From Microbacterium sp. (GTDB lineage: Bacteria > Actinomycetota > Actinomycetes > Actinomycetales > Microbacteriaceae), in assembly GCA_017306415.1 (NCBI GenBank), contig JAFKIL010000001.1:744001-808000 (forward strand): a stretch of DNA of 64,000 bases. Reading direction: 5' to 3'. Below, one piece after another: positions 35,888 through 43,926 of the stretch (the stretch's first letter is position 1; each line of letters opens with the position of its first letter). A program made the translations under genes and the position numbers. Below the pieces are notes generated by a model. That model was given only the letters and a program-made list of their open reading frames with translations. It was not told the origin of the DNA and ran no database searches.

Positions 35888-37026
35888 GCGACCTGTCGGC
35901 GTCGGTCCGCGCTGCGGTCGGCGCGGTGTCGGATCCGGAGCTGCGGCGTCCCCTGTCCGAGCTGGACATGGTTCGCGACATCACCGTGGACGCCGGCGTG
36001 GCGCACGTCGCCATCGCGCTCACCATCGTCGGATGCCCGGCCGCGGAGCGGATCTCGGCGGAGGTGACGGCGGCCGCCGCGGGGGTACCCGGCGTGCGCG
36101 AGGTCGCACTCGAGGTCGGCGTCATGACGGCGGACGAGCGGCGCGCCCTGACGGCGCGCCTGCGCGGCTCGCGCGCCTCCCGGACCATCCCGTTCGGGCC
36201 TGACTCGCTGACGCGCGTCATCGCCGTGACGAGCGGGAAGGGCGGGGTGGGCAAGTCGACGGTCACCGCCAACCTCGCGGTCGCGCTCGCCCGCCGGGGA
36301 CTCGCGGTCGGCCTGGTGGACGCGGATGTGCACGGCTTCTCGATACCGGGACTGCTCGGACTGGTCGACGCCGCCGGGCGCACCGCCCGTCCGACGCGGA
36401 TCGACGACCTCATCGTCCCCCCGATCGCGTACGACGTGAAGACGGTGTCGATCGGGATGTTCCTCCGCGAGGGCGACGAGGGCGCCGCCGTCGCCTGGCG
36501 CGGTCCGATGCTGCATCGCACTGTGCAGCAGTTCCTCACCGACGTCTACTTCGGCGACCTCGACGTGCTCCTCCTGGACATGCCACCGGGAACAGGCGAT
36601 GTCGCGATCTCGGTGGGTCAGCTGCTCCCCCACGCCGAGGTGCTCGTCGTCACGACGCCGCAATCGGCGTCGTCCGATGTCGCGGTCCGCAGCGGGCTCG
36701 TCGCTCGCCAGACCGGCCAGCGGGTGCTCGGCGTGATCGAGAACATGGCGCCGCTCGTGCTGCCCGACGGCACGGTTCTCGATCTGTTCGGCCACGGTGG
36801 CGGCGAGGACGTGGCACGCGCGCTGTCCTCCGAATCGGAGCCGGTCCCGCTGCTCGGCTCGATCCCGCTCAGCCCGGCGCTGCGTGCGTGCGGGGACGCG
36901 GGGACGCCCGTCGTCGCGTCCGCGCCGGCCGACAGCGCCGCCATCGCGATCTCCGAGATCGCCCGCGTCATCGCCGACCGCCCGCGAGGACTCGCCGGTC
37001 GTCGCCTGAACGTCTCGGTCACCTGA
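35884..37026 (+). CDS. mrp: Mrp/ApbC/NBP35-type P-loop ATPase, Fe-S carrier family
   Basis: The 380-residue protein has an N-terminal MIP18/DUF59 domain (1-95) and a ParA/MinD-like P-loop domain with TSGKGGVGKST (116-126) and LLLDMPPGTGDVAIS. Mrp proteins assemble or transfer Fe-S clusters. The CxxC pair used in the better-known Mrp/ApbC proteins to bridge a cluster is absent here (ENMAPLVLPDGT), as in other actinobacterial members I recall. The GTG start at 35884 overlaps the DUF1003 stop. It converges with tatB 15 bases away. Confidence 0.93.
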   Translation: MSDLSASVRAAVGAVSDPELRRPLSELDMVRDITVDAGVAHVAIALTIVGCPAAERISAEVTAAAAGVPGVREVALEVGVMTADERRALTARLRGSRASRTIPFGPDSLTRVIAVTSGKGGVGKSTVTANLAVALARRGLAVGLVDADVHGFSIPGLLGLVDAAGRTARPTRIDDLIVPPIAYDVKTVSIGMFLREGDEGAAVAWRGPMLHRTVQQFLTDVYFGDLDVLLLDMPPGTGDVAISVGQLLPHAEVLVVTTPQSASSDVAVRSGLVARQTGQRVLGVIENMAPLVLPDGTVLDLFGHGGGEDVARALSSESEPVPLLGSIPLSPALRACGDAGTPVVASAPADSAAIAISEIARVIADRPRGLAGRRLNVSVT

Positions 37027-37041
37027 CCGCCGGACCGCGGC

Positions 37042-37410
37042 TCAGGTGGCTTCGGAGTCGAACGGCGGGGTGTCCCCCGGCCGGAACGGCTGTCGTTCCG
37101 TGCCGACCGGCGGGGCGGGCGCCGTCGTCGCTGCCGGGCGAGCGGGCGTCGGAGCATCGTCCAGGAGCGCTTCCCGGATGATGCGGCGCGGGTCGTACTG
37201 GCGCGGATCGAGTTTGCGCCAGTCGACGTCGTCGAAGTCGTCGCCCATCTCATCGCGCATCCGTGACTTCGCGCCGTTGAGCAGGTCGCGCGCGCGGACC
37301 GTGAGCTGGGCGAGCATCTGCGCGTAGCGGGGAATCCGCTCGGGCCCGAGCAGAAGCGCGGCGATCACTCCGATCACCACGAGCTTCTCGATGGTGAGCC
37401 CGAAGATCAT
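37042..37410 (-). CDS. tatB: Sec-independent translocase TatB
   Basis: The 122-residue protein has the short N-terminal helix and hinge of TatA/B proteins: MIFGLTIEKLVVIGVIAALLLGPERIPRYAQ, with the Gly-Pro hinge and a Glu in the helix. An amphipathic helix and an acidic/Pro-rich tail follow. TatB recognises twin-arginine substrates with TatC; tatA and tatC are not in this window. The ATG has TAACCT (37417-37422) ending 6 bases upstream, so it is probably leaderless. The position next to mrp and the O-methyltransferase gene fits the Rv1224 neighbourhood. Confidence 0.9.
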   Translation of the reverse strand: MIFGLTIEKLVVIGVIAALLLGPERIPRYAQMLAQLTVRARDLLNGAKSRMRDEMGDDFDDVDWRKLDPRQYDPRRIIREALLDDAPTPARPAATTAPAPPVGTERQPFRPGDTPPFDSEAT

Positions 37411-37482
37411 GTGTTCAGGTTACCCGTCGCGCCTGAGCTCGGCCTCGCACGCGCCCGCGTAGGCTGGCGGCGGAGGTCCGTG

Positions 37483-38160
37483 ATGGGTGAGAACGACGCG
37501 AATCAGAGGTTCGCACAGGAAGCGACGATCGAACCCGACCACATCTCTCGTGCGCGCGCCCATGCGCTGGAGTTGGGAGCCGCGCCGATCAGCCCCGCCG
37601 TCGGCGCCCAGTGCGCCGTCATCGCCGCGTCGTCGGCCGCCCTGAACATCGTCGAGATCGGGACGGGAGCGGGAGTCTCGGGCCTCTGGCTCCTGCACGG
37701 CGCGCCGAGGGCGATCCTCACCACGATCGACAGCGAGCCGGAGCACCTGGGTGCCGCCCGGCAGGCGTTCGCGGACGCGAAGGTCCCGGCCGCCCGCGCC
37801 CGGTTCATCACGGGGCGCGCAGCCGACGTGCTGCCGCGGATGAACGAGGCCTCCTACGACGTCGTCCTCGTGGACGGAGACCCCGAGGGTGTGATCGAGT
37901 ACGTCGAGCACGGTCTGCGTCTCGTCCGCCCCGGCGGCACCGTTCTCATTCCGCGGGTGCTCGCGGGCGGCGCGGTGTCCGACCCGGTGCGCCGCGACCC
38001 GGTGACGACCGCGTACCGCTCGCTCATCCAGGAGACGCAGGCGTCGCCCGCCGTCATCGGCGCGCTCTCGATCGTCGGTGAAGGTCTGCTGCAGCTCACG
38101 ACGATCGTCGAGAGCCGCCCCGGACAGACGACAGCGGCCGGTCGAACGACCGGCCGCTGA
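37483..38160 (+). CDS. Class I SAM-dependent O-methyltransferase
   Basis: The 225-residue protein matches the catechol-O-methyltransferase-like family (Methyltransf_3): IVEIGTGAGVSGLWLL is the SAM-binding loop, TTIDSEPEHLGAAR the ribose-binding acid, and DVVLVDGDPEGVIEY the metal-binding region. It corresponds to Rv1220c (memory). The ATG at 37483 follows GGAGGT; a GTG three bases earlier is an alternative. The last eight codons are part of a perfect terminator hairpin. Confidence 0.9.
   Translation: MGENDANQRFAQEATIEPDHISRARAHALELGAAPISPAVGAQCAVIAASSAALNIVEIGTGAGVSGLWLLHGAPRAILTTIDSEPEHLGAARQAFADAKVPAARARFITGRAADVLPRMNEASYDVVLVDGDPEGVIEYVEHGLRLVRPGGTVLIPRVLAGGAVSDPVRRDPVTTAYRSLIQETQASPAVIGALSIVGEGLLQLTTIVESRPGQTTAAGRTTGR
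38133..38158. terminator. Terminator hairpin inside the O-methyltransferase 3' end
   Basis: Bases 38133-38144 and 38147-38158 are perfect 12-base inverted repeats with a 2-base centre. The stop codon TGA begins at the last base, so the hairpin encodes the C-terminal AAGRTTGR and probably terminates both this gene and convergent DUF3117. Confidence 0.7.
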
Positions 38161-38179
38161 GGCTGAGCAGGGTGTGAAC

Positions 38180-38350
38180 TCAGACGTTCACCACACCGCC
38201 GAGCACGTCGTAGAGCTCCTTGGCTTCGGCATCGTTGACGGAGACGACCAGACGGCCACCACCTTCGAGCGGTACGCGAACGATGATCAGGCGACCCTCC
38301 TTCACGGCCTCCATCGGCCCGTCTCCGGTTCTCGGCTTCATGGCTGCCAT
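38180..38350 (-). CDS. DUF3117 family small protein (56 aa)
   Basis: Reading the minus strand from the ATG at 38350 gives a 56-residue protein starting MAAMKPRTGDGPMEAVKEG and ending YDVLGGVVNV, the invariant DUF3117 protein of actinobacteria. Its function is unknown. The ribosome binding site AAAGGAG is strong and a -10-like TAAACT lies about 34 bases upstream. It sits convergent to the O-methyltransferase gene, as in other actinobacteria. It is too short for many gene finders. Confidence 0.93.
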   Translation of the reverse strand: MAAMKPRTGDGPMEAVKEGRLIIVRVPLEGGGRLVVSVNDAEAKELYDVLGGVVNV

Positions 38351-38383
38351 CGTGGCTCCTTTTCGTCGCTGGTCTGCCTTATG

Positions 38384-38389
38384 AGTTTA
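38384..38389 (-). promoter_or_regulatory. Probable -10 element of the DUF3117 gene
   Basis: TAAACT on the minus strand lies 33 bases upstream of the DUF3117 ATG and gives a short leader with a strong Shine-Dalgarno. The -35 is not clear. Confidence 0.5.
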
Positions 38390-38428
38390 CCGTGCGCCCT
38401 CGACCGGGGATAATCGCCTGGGCATTCG

Positions 38429-39661
38429 TCACGGGATCTGCCAATATGTGTTCCCCATCGCGTACATGTTGACGATCCACCACCACTGACCGGCGAGGCA
38501 CAGGACCAGCACGGTGACGCGCCAGAGGGCGGACCGGGGGACGGCGGCCGCCCCCCACAAGGGCGAAACGGGCACGAGCAGCCGGAAGATGCTCGACTGC
38601 GGGAAGAAGACCGCCAGCAGGTAGACGAGGTAGCTGGCCGACCACAGCCTGATCTCCGGACCGAGACGTTTCACGTGCGGTTCGAACAGGAGCAGCGCGG
38701 CGATCGCGACGACCAGCAGCCCGAGCACGATGTACCCCGTCACCGCGCCCATCCCCCACGAGTCGAACCAGAACGCGACGCCCTGCAGGAAGCCGTGCAG
38801 GGGCACGAAGTCGCCGTCGGCGTCGGGGAGCCAGTTGCGCCGCCACGCCAGCTCGGTGGCGAGGTAGGCATCCGGGCGACCGGTGACGGCGGCAGCGATG
38901 ACCTGCCACGCGAATCCGACGACGACGGCCCAGAGACCCAGCGCCACGACGTGCAGGATCTCCCGCACCGGGAAGGGTTCCGTGCGGCGCGTGAACCACC
39001 GGTGGATCGCGAACAGGCCGAGGAACAGCCCGAACGCGAGCACGCCGGGGCGGGTGAAACCCATCAGAGGGACCAGAAGGTAGAGCCACCCGTATCGACG
39101 GCGGGCGACGAGCCAGATCGCGAGGAACAGCCAGAGCAGGAACAGGGATTCCGCATACCCGATCTGGAACACCGCCGCCAGCGGCGCGAAGGCGAAGAAG
39201 ACGACCCCCCACGTGGCCGCGCCGCGATCGAGCCGCATCCGCAGCATCCGATACAGCACGAGGCACGACAGGTATCCGGCGACGAGCGAGATCACGATGC
39301 CACCAATGGCCCAGGCACCGAACGGCACCCCGATCGCCTGAGCGAGATACGGGTACACCGGGAGGAACGCCCACTGGTTCTCTGCCACCTGCCCGGAATC
39401 GGTCAGGGGCAGCACCGACGGGTAGCCGTTCACCGCCACGTACCAGTACCACTGCGCGTCCCAGCCCATGAGCAGGTCGCCGATGCCGGCGTGCGGCCCG
39501 AAGCGCGTGCCCGGGCCGGCCAGAGCCGCCGCGATCGCGAAGAAGCCCGTCGTGACGACGCGCGCCGACAGGTAGATCAGAGCCACGCGCAGGACGAACG
39601 GGAGACGCCGCCGCGCGGCGTGCTCGACCTGCCCGCTCTCGATCAGCGAGCCTTCAGCCAC
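38429..39661 (-). CDS. PIG-V-like membrane glycosyltransferase (GT-C, mannosyltransferase-type)
   Basis: The 410-residue protein has about 10-11 membrane helices and the GT-C signature MGWDAQWYWYVAVNGYP (acidic residue in the first outer loop), as in PIG-V/Gpi18-like mannosyltransferases. It would transfer a sugar from a polyprenyl-phosphate donor on the outer membrane face. The GTG at 39661 overlaps the end of dapE by 19 bases, so it is translated from the dapE message, though the functions are not obviously linked. Acceptor unknown. Confidence 0.82.
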   Translation of the reverse strand: MAEGSLIESGQVEHAARRRLPFVLRVALIYLSARVVTTGFFAIAAALAGPGTRFGPHAGIGDLLMGWDAQWYWYVAVNGYPSVLPLTDSGQVAENQWAFLPVYPYLAQAIGVPFGAWAIGGIVISLVAGYLSCLVLYRMLRMRLDRGAATWGVVFFAFAPLAAVFQIGYAESLFLLWLFLAIWLVARRRYGWLYLLVPLMGFTRPGVLAFGLFLGLFAIHRWFTRRTEPFPVREILHVVALGLWAVVVGFAWQVIAAAVTGRPDAYLATELAWRRNWLPDADGDFVPLHGFLQGVAFWFDSWGMGAVTGYIVLGLLVVAIAALLLFEPHVKRLGPEIRLWSASYLVYLLAVFFPQSSIFRLLVPVSPLWGAAAVPRSALWRVTVLVLCLAGQWWWIVNMYAMGNTYWQIP

Positions 39662-40719
39662 GCCCGGAGTCCGTGCTCGACAGCCTCGATCTGCGCGACC
39701 GGCACGCGCTCCTCGTCGTGGTGGGCGAGGTGGGGGTCTCCGGGCCCGTAGTTCACCGCGGGAACCCCGAGTGCCGAGAAGCGGGCGACATCCGTCCAGC
39801 CGTACTTGGGCCGTGCCTCGCCGCCCACCGCGGCCAGGAACTCCTGCGCGAGCGGAGCATCCAGGCCCGGGCGGGCGCCGGCGGCGACGTCGACCACCTC
39901 GACCTCGAAGCCCTCGAGCACGTTGCGCACGTGCTCCTCCGCCTCGGCGACCGACCGACTCGGCGCGAACCGATAGTTGACCTCGACCTCGCAGAGGTCC
40001 GGGATGACGTTACCGGCGATCCCACCGCCGATGCGGACCGCGCTGAGCCCCTCGCGGTAGACGAGACCCTCGACGGGCACCTCGCGCGGACGGTACTCCG
40101 CCAGCCGCGCGAGCACCGGGGCGGCCTTGTGGATCGCGTTCTCGCCGATCCACGCCCGCGCACTGTGCGCGCGCACGCCGTGGGTGCGCACGATCGCCCG
40201 GAGGTTGCCGTTGCAGCCCCCCTCGACCTGTCCGTTCGACGGCTCTCCGAGGATCGCGAAGTCAGCCGTGAAGAGGTCGGGACGACGTGCGGCGAGTCGC
40301 GTCAGGCCGTTCAGATCGGCGTCGACCTCCTCGTGGTCGTACCACATCCAGGTGATGTCGACACGGGGGTCGCACAGCTCGGCCGCGAGCTTCAGCTGTA
40401 CCGCGACGCCCGCCTTCATGTCGACGGTGCCGCGGCCCCAGACGTACGCCTCGCCGTCGATCTCGATGTCGCGCGTCGGCACGTTCCCGTTGATGGGGAC
40501 GGTGTCGATGTGGCCCGCGATGACGACGCGCTGCGCCCGTCCGCCATCCGTCCGCGCGACGATCGTGTCGCCGTCGCGGTGGACGTCGAGGTGCGGAAGC
40601 GCGCGGACGGCCGCGTCGATCGCATCGGCGAGGACGGTCTCGTCGTCGGACACGCTCGGAACGTCGCAGATGGTGCGGGTGAGATCGATGGATGTCGCGG
40701 ACAGATCGAGCTCCAGCAT
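39643..40719 (-). CDS. dapE: Succinyl-diaminopimelate desuccinylase
   Basis: The 358-residue M20-family protein has metal ligands His70 in AGHIDTVP, Asp100 in GRGTVDMKAG, a Glu pair in DHEEVDA and a late His in HLAHHDEE. It removes succinate from N-succinyl-LL-diaminopimelate in lysine and peptidoglycan precursor synthesis. The adjacent divergent dapD supports the assignment over other M20 enzymes. The ATG has TAGACT ending 6 bases upstream (40726-40731), so leaderless. Confidence 0.92.
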   Translation of the reverse strand: MLELDLSATSIDLTRTICDVPSVSDDETVLADAIDAAVRALPHLDVHRDGDTIVARTDGGRAQRVVIAGHIDTVPINGNVPTRDIEIDGEAYVWGRGTVDMKAGVAVQLKLAAELCDPRVDITWMWYDHEEVDADLNGLTRLAARRPDLFTADFAILGEPSNGQVEGGCNGNLRAIVRTHGVRAHSARAWIGENAIHKAAPVLARLAEYRPREVPVEGLVYREGLSAVRIGGGIAGNVIPDLCEVEVNYRFAPSRSVAEAEEHVRNVLEGFEVEVVDVAAGARPGLDAPLAQEFLAAVGGEARPKYGWTDVARFSALGVPAVNYGPGDPHLAHHDEERVPVAQIEAVEHGLRAWLKAR

Positions 40720-40725
40720 CCCTCG

Positions 40726-40765
40726 AGTCTACCGATCGGGTCACGCGCCTCCGCGCCGGTAGCCT
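40726..40765. promoter_or_regulatory. Overlapping divergent leaderless promoters of dapE and dapD
   Basis: The minus-strand -10 TAGACT (40731-40726) serves dapE and the plus-strand TAGCCT (40760-40765) serves dapD. Only 28 bases separate them, so each promoter's -35 region lies within the other's -10 to -35 interval and two polymerases could not bind together. Confidence 0.6.
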
Positions 40766-40771
40766 GGAGCG

Positions 40772-41725
40772 GTGAGCGACGAGCGACGGATCAGCGGCAC
40801 AGGACTCTCCACGATCGCGGGAGACGGCACGGTCCTGGATGCGTGGTTCCCGGCACCGCAGCGCGGCATCCCGGACAGCGGCGAGGGGGCGCCGGACGAC
40901 GGCGGCCTCGACGTGCACACCGGGTCGGATGAGCGCCGCGCCGTGACGGTGGAGGCCGTCCGCGTCACGGTCGACCTCGACGAGGCTCCGACGTCGACGG
41001 CAGACGCCTATCTCCGGCTGCACGCCCTCTCCCACCGCCTCGTCCGTCCCAACGAGGTGAACCTCGACGGGATCTTCGGGCACCTCCCCACTGTGGCGTG
41101 GACCAACGCGGGACCGATGCATCCGACCGACACCGAACGCCTACGGCCGGTGCTGCAGCGCGCCGGGATCCAGATGCAGGGACTCGACAAGTTCCCGCGG
41201 CTGCTCGACTACGTCACACCGCCGGGGGTGCGGATCGCGGATGCCTCGAGGGTGCGCCTCGGGGCGTACCTGTCACCGGGCACCACCGTGATGCACGAGG
41301 GATTCGTGAACTACAACGCGGGCACGCTCGGCGCCTCCATGATCGAGGGGCGCATCTCGCAGGGCGTCGTCGTGGGCGACGGCAGCGACATCGGCGGCGG
41401 CGCATCGATCATGGGAACCCTGTCCGGCGGCGGGACGCACCGCGTGTCCGTGGGGGCGCGATCGCTCCTCGGGGCGAACGCCGGCATCGGGATCTCGCTG
41501 GGCGACGACTGCATCGTCGAGGCGGGCCTCTACGTCACCGCAGGCTCGAAGATCGTCCTGGCTGACGAACCGCCGCGCCACGACGGCTCGCGACCCACGG
41601 TCAAGGGCGGCGAGCTCTCCGGACGGAACGGGATCCTGTTCCGGCGGAACTCCCTCAGCGGCGCGATCGAGGCCGTGCGTCGCACCGGCGCCGGCGTCAC
41701 ACTCAACGAGGCGCTGCACGCGTAG
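40772..41725 (+). CDS. dapD: Tetrahydrodipicolinate N-succinyltransferase (actinobacterial type)
   Basis: The 317-residue protein has an N-terminal domain and a left-handed beta-helix with GAYLSPGTTVMHEGFVNYN, GASMIEGRISQGVVVGDGSDIGGG, typical of the actinobacterial DapD (Rv1201c type, from memory). It makes N-succinyl-L-2-amino-6-ketopimelate in the diaminopimelate pathway. The GTG at 40772 with TAGCCT ending 6 bases upstream implies a leaderless message. It is paired divergently with dapE. Confidence 0.93.
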   Translation: MSDERRISGTGLSTIAGDGTVLDAWFPAPQRGIPDSGEGAPDDGGLDVHTGSDERRAVTVEAVRVTVDLDEAPTSTADAYLRLHALSHRLVRPNEVNLDGIFGHLPTVAWTNAGPMHPTDTERLRPVLQRAGIQMQGLDKFPRLLDYVTPPGVRIADASRVRLGAYLSPGTTVMHEGFVNYNAGTLGASMIEGRISQGVVVGDGSDIGGGASIMGTLSGGGTHRVSVGARSLLGANAGIGISLGDDCIVEAGLYVTAGSKIVLADEPPRHDGSRPTVKGGELSGRNGILFRRNSLSGAIEAVRRTGAGVTLNEALHA

Positions 41726-41749
41726 CGGAACGGCGCCGGCCCCGGCACC

Positions 41750-42319
41750 TCAGCGGCGGATAGCGTTCACGGCGAGACCCAGCACGCGCTCGCGCTGGGC
41801 ATCGTCATCGAACGAGGAGACGGCGGCGACACCCGAGACGAGCTTCACGACGTCGCTGATGGTGATGTCCGGGTCGACGACGCCCGCGGACTGCGCGCGG
41901 CGCAGCAAGGGCTCTCCGGCGTCGAACATGATCGTCCGACACTGGTCCATCACCGCGGACGGCCGGTTGAGGCTCTCCAGCAGGACGTGCTTGGTGCCGA
42001 CGTAGCGCACGAAGTGGTCGAGCCAGGCCGCCAGCGCGGCCCACGGCTCGAGATCGGCGACCTCGTGCGCCGTCTGCGCCAGCGCGTCCACCTCACCGAG
42101 GTAGAGCGTGTCGATCAGATCGTCGCGCGTCGGGAAGTTGCGATACAGCGTCCCGATCCCGACGCCCGCCCTCCGCGCGATGTCCTCCAGCGACGCGGAC
42201 GACCCCTCTTCGGCGAACGCGTCGCGTCCGGCAGCGATGAGTGCGTCGAAGTTGCGTGCCGCGTCGGCGCGGCGCGGACGACGGGCGGCCAGTGCGGGAA
42301 CACGCTCGGCGAGCGTCAT
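41750..42319 (-). CDS. TetR/AcrR family transcriptional regulator
   Basis: The 189-residue protein has an N-terminal helix-turn-helix (SLEDIARRAGVGIGTLYRNFPTRDDLI, residues 42-68) and a helical ligand/dimer domain of the kind seen in multidrug-type TetRs (DUF/TetR_C with SBP motif region). The ATG has GAAAGG upstream. It is divergent from the MFS exporter, with two matching 15-base palindromes in the 148-base gap, so it probably represses both. Confidence 0.92.
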   Translation of the reverse strand: MTLAERVPALAARRPRRADAARNFDALIAAGRDAFAEEGSSASLEDIARRAGVGIGTLYRNFPTRDDLIDTLYLGEVDALAQTAHEVADLEPWAALAAWLDHFVRYVGTKHVLLESLNRPSAVMDQCRTIMFDAGEPLLRRAQSAGVVDPDITISDVVKLVSGVAAVSSFDDDAQRERVLGLAVNAIRR

Positions 42320-42360
42320 CGGGAAGCCTTTCGAACAGGATGCGGCAGGTGGTTGCTAAA

Positions 42361-42402
42361 CGGAGGCGTCCTCCGCTAAGCTCTAAGCGGAGGAACCCTC
42401 CG
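42361..42402. promoter_or_regulatory. Twin TetR operator palindromes flanking a -10-like element
   Basis: CGGAGGcgtCCTCCG at 42361-42375 and CGGAGGaacCCTCCG at 42388-42402 are perfect dyads with 3-base centres, 27 bases centre to centre, each preceded by CTAA(A/G). A TAAGCT sequence lies between them (42377-42382), where a bound dimer would occlude RNA polymerase. Confidence 0.75.
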
Positions 42403-42467
42403 TTCGGAGCCCTACCCCCACTTTACCTCGATCTCGCGGATCGCGCATCCGCGGGGAAGGTCTGCAC

Positions 42468-43901
42468 ATGCCCACTGCCCCCTCCTACCGCGGCGCCTTC
42501 GTCGCGATCGCCGTCGGCGTCGCCTCGCTGGCTCTGCTCCAGAACCTCGTCATCCCGGTCATCCCGCTCATCGCCGCCGACTATGGCGTCGCAGCCGACG
42601 CGGCCGCCTGGACCAACACCGCGTGGCTCATCGCGGCGGCGGTCGCCACTCCCCTGCTGGGCCGCGTCGGCGACCTGCGGGGGCGGCGCGCGACCTTCCT
42701 CGCGGTGCTCGCCATCGTCGCGCTCGGCGACGTTGTCGCCTCCTTCGCCTCGAACCTCGGCATCCTCGTTCTGGGTCGCGTGCTGCAGGGCGTCGGCGGC
42801 GCGCTCTTCCCGCTCGCCTTCGGCCTCCTGCGGGATGTCATGCCACGGGAGCGGCTCACCGGCGCCATCGGCGCGATCAGCGCGCTGATCGGCATCGGCG
42901 GCGCGGCCGGCAGCGTCCTCGCCGGCCCGCTGGCCGACCTTCTCGGTTGGCGGGGCATCTTCTCGGTGCCTTTCATCGCCGCGATCCTCGGCGTGGTCCT
43001 CGTGCTGGCGCTCGTGCCGGTCCGCGGCGTCCGGGCCGAGGGCCGGGTGAACGGCCTCTCGGCGACACTGCTGTCCGCGTGGCTCGTCGCCCTTCTCGTC
43101 CCGCTCAGCTCGGGAGCGCACTGGGGCTGGGGCTCGCCCGTCACCGTTGGTCTGTTCGCCGGCGCCGCCGTCCTGCTGATCGCCTGGGTCGCCGCCGAGC
43201 TGCGCTCGCGCAACCCGCTGGTGGATCTCCGGATGCTGGCAGCCCGCGCCGTGTGGCCCGTCAACGCGGCCGCGTTCCTCATCGGCGCGGCGGCGTTCGG
43301 GTTCTGGGGCTACCTGCCCCAGTTCCTCGAGACGCCCGCGACGACGGGCTGGGGACTCGGGCTGGGTGTGCAGGCGGCGGGACTCGCGCTGCTGCCGCTG
43401 CTCGCCGGGATGTCGGGCATCGGGTTCGCCGCCGGTGCGATTGCACGCATCCTCCCCCTCCGCGTCATGCTCGCGATCGGCGCCCTGCTGATGGCCGTCG
43501 GCGTGGGATCCGCCATCGCCTCGCACACGGCGCTGTGGCAGCTCTCGGTGGCCGGGGGGCTCTTCGGCCTGGGCATCGGGCTCAGCTACGCGTCGATGTC
43601 GAGCATCGTGGTCCAGAGCGTCCCCGCCGACCGCACCGGAGTCGCGACGGGAGTCAACGCGAATCTGCGCACGATCGGGTCGGCCGTCGGCTCGGCGCTC
43701 ATGAGCGCGATCGTGTTCGGATCGACGGGCTCCGACGGATCCCCGGCTCAGACGGGGTACGACGTCGCGTGGCTGTCGGTTGCCGCCATGGCCGTGCTCG
43801 CGGCGGCCATCGTGATGGCTGTGCGCCCCCGTCGGAGCGTCGCGCAGAGCGACGACGACGTGGAGACGGTCGAAGACGGCGAGCTCGCCTCCGCAGCGTG
43901 A
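42468..43901 (+). CDS. MFS transporter (DHA2/EmrB-like drug exporter)
   Basis: The 477-residue protein has about 14 membrane helices and the DHA-type motifs LLGRVGDLRGRRATF (motif A) and GRVLQGVGGALFPLAFGLLRD. It probably exports hydrophobic drugs or metabolites with proton exchange. Its own promoter region carries the twin palindromes bound by the divergent TetR. It ends at a hairpin shared with the DDAH-like gene. Confidence 0.9.
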   Translation: MPTAPSYRGAFVAIAVGVASLALLQNLVIPVIPLIAADYGVAADAAAWTNTAWLIAAAVATPLLGRVGDLRGRRATFLAVLAIVALGDVVASFASNLGILVLGRVLQGVGGALFPLAFGLLRDVMPRERLTGAIGAISALIGIGGAAGSVLAGPLADLLGWRGIFSVPFIAAILGVVLVLALVPVRGVRAEGRVNGLSATLLSAWLVALLVPLSSGAHWGWGSPVTVGLFAGAAVLLIAWVAAELRSRNPLVDLRMLAARAVWPVNAAAFLIGAAAFGFWGYLPQFLETPATTGWGLGLGVQAAGLALLPLLAGMSGIGFAAGAIARILPLRVMLAIGALLMAVGVGSAIASHTALWQLSVAGGLFGLGIGLSYASMSSIVVQSVPADRTGVATGVNANLRTIGSAVGSALMSAIVFGSTGSDGSPAQTGYDVAWLSVAAMAVLAAAIVMAVRPRRSVAQSDDDVETVEDGELASAA

Positions 43902-43926
43902 GCGCGTGCGTCAGCCGCGCACGCGC
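43902..43926. terminator. Bidirectional hairpin between MFS and DDAH-like genes
   Basis: Bases 43902-43910 and 43918-43926 form a perfect 9-bp G+C stem with a 7-base loop that contains the DDAH-like gene's stop codon. It lies immediately past the MFS stop. Confidence 0.65.

Noticed and set aside
41733-41747. Hairpin between dapD and TetR as terminator
   Set aside because: The stem is only 5 bp with no tract; too weak to list.
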